DNA from: an uncultured Bacteroides sp.
Lineage (GTDB): Bacteria > Bacteroidota > Bacteroidia > Bacteroidales > Bacteroidaceae
Direction: 5' to 3'
Length of the DNA stretch: 62,948 nt
NCBI GenBank assembly: GCA_905203765.1
Contig: CAJKXC010000013.1
Span: 1-62,948, forward strand
Below, piece after piece: positions 16,331 through 23,894 of the stretch. Under the pieces are notes generated by a model, which was not told the DNA's origin, did not search any database, and worked only from the letters and a program-made list of their open reading frames with translations. A program made the translations under genes and the position numbers. Position 1 is the first letter of the stretch; each line of letters begins with the position of its first letter.

Positions 16331-18238
16331 ATGAAAAAACAAAATCTATTGAGAGGGCTGTCCGTAACAGCTTTATTCTGCTGTGTGGCTTTGGGAAATA
16401 CAGCTTGTGTTAATCAGATTGCAGACGATGCAGAGGAGGAGCTTGAAGTAGGAACGGTTCCCATTGCCTTCTCCGTCAAGATACAGAAAACGACCACCCG
16501 GGTAAGCAGCACTACTTTCGAGAAAGGGGATAAGGTGGGGTTACTTGCAATGACCGCGTCCAACTCTATTCGGAAGAAGCGCTACATTGATAACTTACAG
16601 TTGGAATATACTGGGAATTCTACGCTTGTTCCAAAGAAAGCAGTATTCTATCCGGAAGGAGACGCTGCACTGGATTTTGTCTGCTATTATCCTTATCAAT
16701 CGGGCGGGGTGCCGGAAGGAGTATCCACTATCCCTGTATCAGTGAAAACAGATCAAAGTGATGCCGCGAACCGTTCGCAAAGCGACTTCCTGGTAGCCAA
16801 TGAAGCGGGTATAACAAGCAAGGCCGGAACTGTGGCGCTGGAGTTTGAACATAAACTATCCAAGTTGACAATATCTTTGATTCCCGATACTGACAGTTCT
16901 GCGGAAGATTTAAAGAAAGCCGATCCGCGGATTACGGCAACCGGACTCAAAACATCTGCTGTCTATAATCTGGAAGACGGTACGTTCACTAATCTGGAAG
17001 GAGACAGGGATATTGTGGCTTCCGGTGAGTGGCGTGTCGAGGATGGTAACTTGACAGGAAAAGAGATTCTCATTATACCACAAGTCATAGATGGCAGCAA
17101 GCAATCTTTTGTTATGGAATGGGGCGACCGTATCTATAATTGCGTGATACCTAAGACGGAAATGGGTAGTAGCACGCAGTGCGAAGTCAAGATATCTGCC
17201 ATGCAGACCAATAGTAATACGTTGACCGGCATTGTGGGCACAATCAAAGAATGGAAGAATATGGAATGTCTGGAAACAGACAATATGGATGAGTATACCA
17301 CGGTACACATCTCTGCACTCTCCTTCTCCAAGTCTAACGTTTATCGGGTTTACCATGAAGGAATGCCTGTTGCAGAAGTCTGTAAGGAATATCTCAAGTC
17401 GGAAGCGCTGACTTCCAGGGCTATCGTTGCTTATCCGGTGGGAGAGGATGAAAAGACCGACCTTGAACGTGGAATTGTTCTGCAATTTATAGATCGTGAA
17501 GACGTTCTTTGTGGCGGGAACCTCAGATGGAATCCAGACGACTATGAGTTTACTTATACCGAAGGAAATAGCCTGGGAGTAGATAAGTTTTATATAGACG
17601 AAGCTTATCGCATTTCTCTTGATAAACCGGAGAAAGCACTTACGCTGAATGTACTCTGCTATGCCTTGCAGGATGTCAGGAACGGAATAAGTAATGAATA
17701 CCCGATTGTGAAAGTCGGTCGGCAGTATTGGATGGGGCAAGATTTGCGGGCGACGAGTTATCGTAATGAAGAACCTCTGACTAAACAAACAGATTTAGGA
17801 AAAGGTGCCGGTTACTTCAAACCTGAAAAGAAAGAGGTTTATTTTTACAACGGGGAAGCTGTGATAGCAGGGAAAATGGCTCCTGCTGGATGGAGAATGC
17901 CGACAGAAGAGGACTGGAAGCAATTGGAATTGTATTTAAAAAGTGATGTCTCAGTATTGAAAGTCGGGGAGTGGAAAGATTTTGATGGATATGGTAGCAA
18001 GCAACCTGTCAGCAATTTGACTGGTATGAACATTGTTCCTGTAGGAATGTGGTATAATGGTACCCAGAAAAGTGAGTATATATTTGCAGCTTATTGGAGT
18101 TGGAATGAAAAAAATGAGACACTTTCCGACCAAGCGGTCTACTTCACCGGAGCTGATAATAAGTTTGTGTTGCAGGGTTCCCATATTACCGACAAGACGT
18201 ATTATAAAGGCCTTTGCATCCGTTGTGTAAAAGAATAA
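16331..18238 (+). CDS. Fimbrillin-like lipoprotein with C-terminal FISUMP domain
   Basis: The 635-residue protein starts at ATG 16331 with a lipoprotein signal ending in NTAC (Cys26). Residues about 35-320 match the Mfa-like/fimbrillin pattern: PIAFSVKI, RVSSTTFEKGDKVGLLA, FYPEGDAALDFVCYYPYQ. The last about 170 residues have FISUMP features (KVGRQYWMGQDLRATSY, APAGWRMPTEEDWKQLELYL, LCIRCVKE). It is probably an outer-surface or pilus-tip protein. Fimbrial anchors and other subunits are not next to it, so it seems solitary. The start replaces an upstream open frame beginning at 16298. Confidence 0.82.
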   Translation: MKKQNLLRGLSVTALFCCVALGNTACVNQIADDAEEELEVGTVPIAFSVKIQKTTTRVSSTTFEKGDKVGLLAMTASNSIRKKRYIDNLQLEYTGNSTLVPKKAVFYPEGDAALDFVCYYPYQSGGVPEGVSTIPVSVKTDQSDAANRSQSDFLVANEAGITSKAGTVALEFEHKLSKLTISLIPDTDSSAEDLKKADPRITATGLKTSAVYNLEDGTFTNLEGDRDIVASGEWRVEDGNLTGKEILIIPQVIDGSKQSFVMEWGDRIYNCVIPKTEMGSSTQCEVKISAMQTNSNTLTGIVGTIKEWKNMECLETDNMDEYTTVHISALSFSKSNVYRVYHEGMPVAEVCKEYLKSEALTSRAIVAYPVGEDEKTDLERGIVLQFIDREDVLCGGNLRWNPDDYEFTYTEGNSLGVDKFYIDEAYRISLDKPEKALTLNVLCYALQDVRNGISNEYPIVKVGRQYWMGQDLRATSYRNEEPLTKQTDLGKGAGYFKPEKKEVYFYNGEAVIAGKMAPAGWRMPTEEDWKQLELYLKSDVSVLKVGEWKDFDGYGSKQPVSNLTGMNIVPVGMWYNGTQKSEYIFAAYWSWNEKNETLSDQAVYFTGADNKFVLQGSHITDKTYYKGLCIRCVKE

Positions 18239-18256
18239 CCGTCAATTTCAGCATTT

Positions 18257-18333
18257 CTCATTTCTTTTTCGTATTTTTGTTCCCAATGTGCAAGATTTTG
18301 CCGATCAGACAAAGATAACGAAAAAGAAATGAG
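18257..18333. repeat. 16-bp perfect inverted repeat spanning the metF promoter and start codon
   Basis: CTCATTTCTTTTTCGT at 18257-18272 and its exact reverse complement at 18318-18333 are 45 bases apart. The right arm covers the metF ribosome-binding region and ATG (18329). The left arm ends where the TATTTTTG -7 element (18272-18279) begins. The repeat may act as a DNA operator. In read-through RNA from the fimbrillin gene it would be a hairpin hiding the metF start. Confidence 0.75.
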
Positions 18334-19282
18334 AGTAATCGACCTGATAAACAGCAACGAAAAGACAGCCTTTTCCTTTGAAATATTGCCACCACTGAAA
18401 GGAACAGGCATCGAAAAGCTGTATCAAACCATAGATACATTACGGGAGTTTGATCCCAAATACATCAATATCACCACGCACCGCAGCGAATATGTATACA
18501 AGGATTTAGGTAACGGGCTGTTCCAACGAAACAGGTTGCGCCGCCGTCCGGGTACGGTTGCCGTGGCTGCCGCAATTCAGAATAAGTACAATATCACAGT
18601 TGTGCCCCATATCCTTTGCAGCGGTTTCAGCCGTGAAGAGACTGAATATGTATTGCTCGACCTGCAATTCCTCGGCATCACCGACCTGTTGGTGCTGCGT
18701 GGCGATAAAGCCAAACACGAATCTGTGTTTACCCCCGAAGGTGACGGTTATTACCACGCCATCGAACTGCAAGAACAAATCAACAACTTCAATAAAGGCA
18801 TTTTCGTTGACGGTTCCGAGATGAAGGTTACCAACACCCCGTTCTCTTATGGGGTGGCATGTTATCCCGAGAAGCACGAAGAGGCTCCTAACATCGATAC
18901 GGATATTCACTGGCTGAAGAAGAAAATGGAACTGGGCGCGGAATATGCCGTTACCCAGCTTTTCTACGATAACCGGAAATATTTCGAGTTTGTGGAACGT
19001 GCCCGTCAAGCCGGTGTCACTATTCCCATCATTCCGGGTATCAAGCCTTTCAAGAAGTTGTCGCAGCTCACCATGATACCTAAAACCTTCAAAGTAGACT
19101 TGCCCGAGGAGCTGACGATAGAAGCTCTGAAGTGCAAGACTGATGCCGATGCGCAACAGGTAGGTATCGAATGGTGCGTGCAACAATGTAGAGAACTCAT
19201 AGCTCACGGCGTTCCCAGCCTGCACTTCTACTCGGTAGGAGCGACGGACAGCATCAGGGAAGTTGCCAAGCAAATTTATTAA
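18329..19282 (+). CDS. metF: 5,10-methylenetetrahydrofolate reductase
   Basis: MetF reduces methylene-THF to methyl-THF for methionine synthesis. The 317-residue protein starts MRVIDLINSN-KTAFSFEILPPLKGTG. It has the family motifs NITTHRSEY, VVPHILCSGFSREE, DLLVLRGDK, GVACYPEKHEEAPN and TQLFYDN, with a normal length. A TATTTTTG element lies about 50 bases upstream within an inverted repeat. holB starts 12 bases after the stop. Confidence 0.95.
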   Translation: MRVIDLINSNEKTAFSFEILPPLKGTGIEKLYQTIDTLREFDPKYINITTHRSEYVYKDLGNGLFQRNRLRRRPGTVAVAAAIQNKYNITVVPHILCSGFSREETEYVLLDLQFLGITDLLVLRGDKAKHESVFTPEGDGYYHAIELQEQINNFNKGIFVDGSEMKVTNTPFSYGVACYPEKHEEAPNIDTDIHWLKKKMELGAEYAVTQLFYDNRKYFEFVERARQAGVTIPIIPGIKPFKKLSQLTMIPKTFKVDLPEELTIEALKCKTDADAQQVGIEWCVQQCRELIAHGVPSLHFYSVGATDSIREVAKQIY

Positions 19283-19294
19283 ATAGATTTCTTC

Positions 19295-20422
19295 GTGATA
19301 GGATTTAAAGATGTAATAGGGCAGGAAGCAGCCAAGCAAAGGCTGATACAGGAAGTGCAGGAAGGGCGCATCCCGCATGCACAGCTATTCTGTGGTCCGG
19401 CAGGAGTGGGCAAACTTCCGCTGGCGTTGGCTCATGCCCGTTATATTTGTTGTCCCAACCGTACGGAGACGGATGCTTGCGGCACGTGCCCTTCGTGTGT
19501 GAAGTGGAACAAACTGGTGCATCCGGATGTGCATTTCATGTTCCCGATTGTGAAGAGTGCCAAAGGGAAGAAGGAAGTATGCGACGATTATATCACTAAC
19601 TGGCGGCATCTGCTGCTGAATACTCCCTACTTCGGGCTCAATCACTGGCTGAACGAGATGGATGCCGAGAACGGGCAAGCCATTATCTACGCGAAAGAAA
19701 GTGACGAGATTACCCGCAAACTTAGTCTGAAATCCAGTGAAGGCGGTTATAAGATAACGATCGTGTGGCTGCCGGAGAAGATGCACGAAGTTTGTGCCAA
19801 CAAGTTGCTCAAACTGTTGGAAGAACCGCCCGAAAAGACTGTATTCCTTCTTGTTTCCGAAGCTCCTGAGATGATACTTCCTACTATCCTCAGCCGTACG
19901 CAGCGGTTCAATATCCCCAAGATAGAAGAAGCGGATGTGGCGGAAGCCTTGCAGCAGAAATACGGCGTGCAGCCCCGGGATAGCGAAACCATTGCCCATC
20001 TGGCGAACGGTGACTTTATCAAAGCATTGGAAACCATTCATCTGAACGAAGAAAACGAATTGTTCTTCGAACTGTTTGTCAGCCTGATGCGTCTTTCCTA
20101 TCAGCGCAAGATACGGGAGATGAAGCAGTGGAGCGAACAGTTGGCAGGTATAGGACGCGAACGGCAAAAGAACTTTCTGGAATATTGCCAGCGTATGATA
20201 CGCGAGAACTTCATCTACAACCTTCACCGCAAGGAAATGAACTACATGACACTGCCCGAACAGAACTTCGCCACCCGTTTTGCACCGTTCGTAAACGAGC
20301 GGAACGTAATGGGCATCATGGATGAACTGAGCGAAGCGCAGAGACACATCGAGCAGAATGTAAATGCCCGCATGGTGTTCTTTGACTTCTCACTGAAAAT
20401 GATTGTATTATTAAAACAATAG
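19295..20422 (+). CDS. holB: DNA polymerase III delta-prime subunit
   Basis: The clamp-loader subunit is 375 residues. It opens FKDVIGQEAAKQRLIQEVQEGRIPHAQLF with a degenerate P-loop (GPAGVGKLPLAL). A four-cysteine zinc module follows (CCPNRTETDACGTCPSC), then LPEKMHEVCANKLLKLLEEPPEKTVFLL and the sensor region SRTQRF. The likely start is GTG at 19295, 12 bases after metF; no in-frame ATG is available near the conserved N-terminus. A normal replisome gene, probably cotranscribed with the PSP1 gene that follows 10 bases later. Confidence 0.9.
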   Translation: MIGFKDVIGQEAAKQRLIQEVQEGRIPHAQLFCGPAGVGKLPLALAHARYICCPNRTETDACGTCPSCVKWNKLVHPDVHFMFPIVKSAKGKKEVCDDYITNWRHLLLNTPYFGLNHWLNEMDAENGQAIIYAKESDEITRKLSLKSSEGGYKITIVWLPEKMHEVCANKLLKLLEEPPEKTVFLLVSEAPEMILPTILSRTQRFNIPKIEEADVAEALQQKYGVQPRDSETIAHLANGDFIKALETIHLNEENELFFELFVSLMRLSYQRKIREMKQWSEQLAGIGRERQKNFLEYCQRMIRENFIYNLHRKEMNYMTLPEQNFATRFAPFVNERNVMGIMDELSEAQRHIEQNVNARMVFFDFSLKMIVLLKQ

Positions 20423-20432
20423 ATATAGAGAA

Positions 20433-21866
20433 ATGGAATTTAAACTACATAACGGAAGCGGAAACCTCTGCTGCAAGAGTTGCGGCAGGCAGGACAAGCA
20501 ACTGAACACCTACGACTGGCTCGCCGATATACCGGGCAATGCCGAAGAGAGCGAATTGGTGGAAGTTCAGTTCAAGAATACCCGCAAGGGATATTTCCGC
20601 AATAGCAATAAGATACCCTTGGAGAAAGGCGATGTCGTTGCCGTGGAAGCTACTCCGGGACATGATATCGGTGTGGTTACGCTGACCGGACGCCTCGTGC
20701 CGTTGCAAATGCGCAAGGCTAATATCAAGTCCGAAGCGGACATCAAGCGCATTTACCGCAAAGCCAAGCCGGTGGATATGGACAAGTATAATGAGGCGAA
20801 AGCCCGCGAGCACTCCACCATGATACGTGCCCGCCAGATAGCGTTGAACCTCAATCTCAACATGAAAATCGGGGATGTGGAATATCAGGGAGACGGTAAT
20901 AAAGCCATCTTCTACTACATTGCCGACGAGCGTGTGGACTTCCGCCAATTGATAAAGGTGCTGGCAGATGCCTTCCATGTGCGCATTGAGATGAAACAAA
21001 TCGGTGCCCGCCAGGAAGCCGGACGCATTGGCGGTATAGGTCCTTGCGGTCGCGAGCTTTGCTGTGCCACTTGGATGACTTCGTTTGTATCGGTGTCTAC
21101 CAGCGCTGCCCGTTTTCAGGATATTTCCTTGAATCCGCAGAAGCTTGCCGGACAGTGTGCCAAGTTGAAGTGCTGTCTCAACTACGAAGTGGATTGCTAT
21201 GTGGAAGCACAGAAGCGCCTGCCTTCCAGAGAGATAGAGTTGGAAACCAAAGACGGTATCTTCTACTTCTTCAAAGCCGACATCTTGAGCAACCAAATCA
21301 CTTATTCGAGTGACAAGAACATCCCTGCCAACTTGGTTACCATCAGCGGTCGGCGTGCCTTCGAGATTATCGGTCAGAACAAACGCGGCATCAAGCCCGA
21401 CAGCCTTGCTGAAGAAACCCATCGTCCCGAACCGAAGAAACCGGTAGACTTGCTGGAACAGGAAAGTCTTACTCGCTTCGACCGTAGCCGCAGAGGCAGA
21501 AATGGCGGTGAGAACAATAGAGGCGGTGGCGACGGCGGTAATAATAACGGCAACCGTAATAAGAAAAAGAAGAAAAGTAATAGTGGTCGTCCGCAAGGAA
21601 GCGAACAGGCTGCCGGGCAACCAAACAATCAGGGCGAACAATCCAGACAAGGACAGCAATCGCCCCGGCAAGGAGAACAGTCCAGACGGGAACCGAGGGA
21701 GCCAAGAGAGCCCAGAGAACCGAAACAAGGAGAACAACGACGCGAGTCGCGCCAGGGTGGTGACCGCCCGCAGCGGAACAACAACCGTCGTCCTTCCCGT
21801 AACAATGATAAACCCAGACCTCAAGGAGAAAGACCTGCCCAAAATGAGAAGCCTGCTCAAGAATAG
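20433..21866 (+). CDS. PSP1-domain protein (RicT/YaaT family) with basic low-complexity tail
   Basis: Residues about 1-310 carry the PSP1 domain with the cysteine-rich core IGPCGRELCCATWM and LAGQCAKLKCCLNYE. This is the family of YaaT/RicT, which in Bacillus forms an iron-sulfur complex controlling RNA processing. The N-terminus adds a CCKSCG pair. The last about 150 residues are disordered and charged, rich in Asn, Gly, Arg and Gln, with the short repeat REP-REP-REP, a possible nucleic-acid-binding tail. The gene sits between holB and gldH, an arrangement I recall as common in Bacteroidales. The role in this group is not established. Confidence 0.85.
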   Translation: MEFKLHNGSGNLCCKSCGRQDKQLNTYDWLADIPGNAEESELVEVQFKNTRKGYFRNSNKIPLEKGDVVAVEATPGHDIGVVTLTGRLVPLQMRKANIKSEADIKRIYRKAKPVDMDKYNEAKAREHSTMIRARQIALNLNLNMKIGDVEYQGDGNKAIFYYIADERVDFRQLIKVLADAFHVRIEMKQIGARQEAGRIGGIGPCGRELCCATWMTSFVSVSTSAARFQDISLNPQKLAGQCAKLKCCLNYEVDCYVEAQKRLPSREIELETKDGIFYFFKADILSNQITYSSDKNIPANLVTISGRRAFEIIGQNKRGIKPDSLAEETHRPEPKKPVDLLEQESLTRFDRSRRGRNGGENNRGGGDGGNNNGNRNKKKKKSNSGRPQGSEQAAGQPNNQGEQSRQGQQSPRQGEQSRREPREPREPREPKQGEQRRESRQGGDRPQRNNNRRPSRNNDKPRPQGERPAQNEKPAQE

Positions 21867-22329
21867 GAACTTCTGTCTGAAAGGTATAATGCTGCTGTTT
21901 GTCGCAAGTGTATTGAGCGCTTGCGACAAGCAGGCAGTATACCATGTTTTCCAATCCCTTCCCACTGAAGGTTGGCAACGGAAAGATACGCTCTGCTTTA
22001 GTGCGGAGATTCCGGACTCGCTTACCTATTATAAGCTATCTGTCGAAATTCGCAATCGTAATAATTATCCTTATCAGAATATCAGCCTGTCTGTCAGCTA
22101 TGATACTCCCGATGCCCAAGTCCTGCCGGCCGATACCTTACAGTTTACCTTAGCCGATAAAGAGGGCATTTGGAAAGGTGATGGCTGGGGTGGTCTGTAT
22201 CAGTCTGCATTCCCGGCGGGAAGCGTCCGAATCGGCAAGCCGGGTACCTATCTCTTCAAAATAGCCTATACATTGCCGGACGAAACACTGCGCGGCATCA
22301 ATGATATCGGTATCAGGTTAGAACGATAA
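21844..22329 (+). CDS. gldH: GldH-like gliding-motility lipoprotein
   Basis: The 161-residue protein has a lipoprotein signal ending LSAC (Cys27), followed by DKQAVYHVFQSLPTEGW-KDT. It has GldH features such as NNYPYQNISL and a C-terminal LPDETLRGINDIGIRLE. GldH belongs to the gliding/type IX set in Flavobacteria; Bacteroides keep a homologue without gliding, so its role here is unclear. I chose the ATG at 21844, inside the end of the PSP1 gene. ATG 21889 would leave a shorter signal and is also possible. Confidence 0.8.
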   Translation: MRSLLKNRNFCLKGIMLLFVASVLSACDKQAVYHVFQSLPTEGWQRKDTLCFSAEIPDSLTYYKLSVEIRNRNNYPYQNISLSVSYDTPDAQVLPADTLQFTLADKEGIWKGDGWGGLYQSAFPAGSVRIGKPGTYLFKIAYTLPDETLRGINDIGIRLER

Positions 22330-22352
22330 AACTCCACATTTTGAAGTCCGTT

Positions 22353-22392
22353 TTTTCCCAGTTGGGAAAATATATTTTCCCAATTGGGAAAA
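22353..22392. repeat. Two 18-bp palindromes 22 bp apart (array 2)
   Basis: TTTTCCCAGTTGGGAAAA at 22353-22370 and TTTTCCCAATTGGGAAAA at 22375-22392 are each self-complementary, the first with one central mismatch. They lie between the convergent genes gldH and ansA, 24 bases after the gldH stop and 16 before the ansA stop. They probably also act as a bidirectional terminator. Their spacing matches the period of the other arrays. Confidence 0.85.
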
Positions 22393-22408
22393 AATGCTTC
22401 TCCTATTC

Positions 22409-23446
22409 TTATACGGTGATTTCCCCTGCCAGCGGGCGGCTCATCAACTCCCGTACCTTGGCCGGCAGATAGTCGTGCCCCAAGAGGAACATCAATTTGG
22501 TTACGGCAGATTCCGTAGTACTGTCATACCCGCTGACAACACCTGCCTGCATCAGCTGGTAGCCGGTTTCGTAGCGCTCCATTTCAACGGTTCCGGCGCT
22601 GCACTGGGTTACGTTGACAATGACTATACCCTCTTCGCAGGCATCGTGCAGGCGGCGAAGGAACCATTCTTTGCGGGGTGCATTTCCTGATCCGTAGGTT
22701 TCGAGAACTACTGCTTTTAGTCCCTTTGTAGAAAAGATTGCATCTACTACATTCTCCTGGATACCGGGAAAGAGTTTCAGCACGGCAATATTCGTATCCA
22801 GCAGATAGTGAGGCTTCAACTCACGCCGGTTGCCATGTAGCTGGATTTGCACATTATTATATTTAATATGTATACCGGCCGAAGCCAACACCGGATAATT
22901 GAACGAACGGAATGCATTGAAGTTCTCCGCATTCATCTTGGTAGTGCGGTTGCCGCGCATCAGGTGATTCTCGAAGAAGATGCAGACTTCGGGTACAAGC
23001 GGCTCCCCGTTGGGATGGCAGGCAGTGGCAATCTCAATACTGGTCAGCAGGTTTTCCTTGCCGTCCGTGCGCAGTACGCCGATGGGCAATTGGGAGCCTG
23101 TGAGGATGACGGGCTTTGTCAGCCCTTCGAGCATGAAACTGAGGGCAGAGGCTGTGTAAGCCATGGTGTCCGTGCCATGCAGAATGACAAATCCGCTATA
23201 TTGGTTGTAGTTGTCGCTGATGATACGTACGAGTTTGCGCCAGGCATCCGGGTCCATATCCGAAGAGTCCATTGGCGGGTCAAACTGATAAGTGTCTATC
23301 TGGAATGTATATCTTTGGAGTTCGGGTACATGCTTTTGCAGTTGCTCGAAGTTGAAGTTTTCTAAGGCACCGGTTTCAGCATTTTCTATCATTCCGATAG
23401 TTCCACCGGTGTATATTAGCAAAACGGAAGTGTTTTCAGTGTTCAT
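22409..23446 (-). CDS. ansA: Type I (cytoplasmic) L-asparaginase
   Basis: The enzyme hydrolyses asparagine to aspartate and ammonia. The 345-residue protein starts at 23446 and has both active-site signatures: LLIYTGGTIGM near residue 9 and ILHGTDTMAYTASAL near 88. The partner Thr/Lys region is LRTDGKENLLTSIEIA. There is no signal peptide, so it should be cytoplasmic, which fits the type I class. It is divergent from the threonine operon. Both use aspartate-family metabolites, but coupling is only suggested by position. Confidence 0.93.
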   Translation of the reverse strand: MNTENTSVLLIYTGGTIGMIENAETGALENFNFEQLQKHVPELQRYTFQIDTYQFDPPMDSSDMDPDAWRKLVRIISDNYNQYSGFVILHGTDTMAYTASALSFMLEGLTKPVILTGSQLPIGVLRTDGKENLLTSIEIATACHPNGEPLVPEVCIFFENHLMRGNRTTKMNAENFNAFRSFNYPVLASAGIHIKYNNVQIQLHGNRRELKPHYLLDTNIAVLKLFPGIQENVVDAIFSTKGLKAVVLETYGSGNAPRKEWFLRRLHDACEEGIVIVNVTQCSAGTVEMERYETGYQLMQAGVVSGYDSTTESAVTKLMFLLGHDYLPAKVRELMSRPLAGEITV

Positions 23447-23663
23447 ACGCGCCTTTCTTTCATTTTATCAATGCAAATATAGTGATATATCTTGAAGATA
23501 ATAACAAAATGCTATAAAAGTATGCGCGGACTTATGGAAATAAGGTCTCTAAAGCATGAAAATGTAAGTTGTGAACAGTGCACATATCTTGCCTTTTCAA
23601 GCCGTTTCTATATTTTTATTACAAAAAAGTCGCAAAAAGTGATAGATTGAATGTTTTTATTCT

Positions 23664-23671
23664 TACTTTTG
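23664..23671 (+). promoter_or_regulatory. -7 element of the threonine operon promoter
   Basis: TACTTTTG matches TAnnTTTG. It is 35 bases before the leader-peptide ATG and about 220 bases before thrA. A TTG lies only 14 bases upstream, so the -33 element is not clear. Confidence 0.5.
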
Positions 23672-23705
23672 CAACACTTATCAGAAACGATAGAAACAAG
23701 AGACT

Positions 23706-23765
23706 ATGAACAAGTACTATCAACATACAGTCACATCCATGTGTACCATGACCCTTAGGGGTTAG
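23706..23765 (+). CDS. Threonine operon leader peptide (candidate attenuator)
   Basis: A 19-residue frame reads MNKYYQHTVTSMCTMTLRG and stops at 23763-23765. Four of 19 residues are Thr, clustered as TVT and TMT, with two internal Met. It lies between the promoter and thrA, as thrL does in enterobacteria, and is followed by about 130 untranslated bases. I infer ribosome-mediated attenuation by threonyl-tRNA (perhaps also methionyl-tRNA). No textbook terminator hairpin is obvious downstream; a U-rich TTTTTT run is at about 23811. The peptide is the evidence; the mechanism is inference. Confidence 0.55.
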   Translation: MNKYYQHTVTSMCTMTLRG

Positions 23766-23894
23766 GGATAGTATTTTGTGTTTCTACGTGTTACACCATT
23801 TTCAAGCAATTTTTTCCATTTAATTAAGGTCAATGCAGGCTATGCAGCTTGTTGCCGACACATTGTATCAACCATCTCAACAACATAAAGAGAA

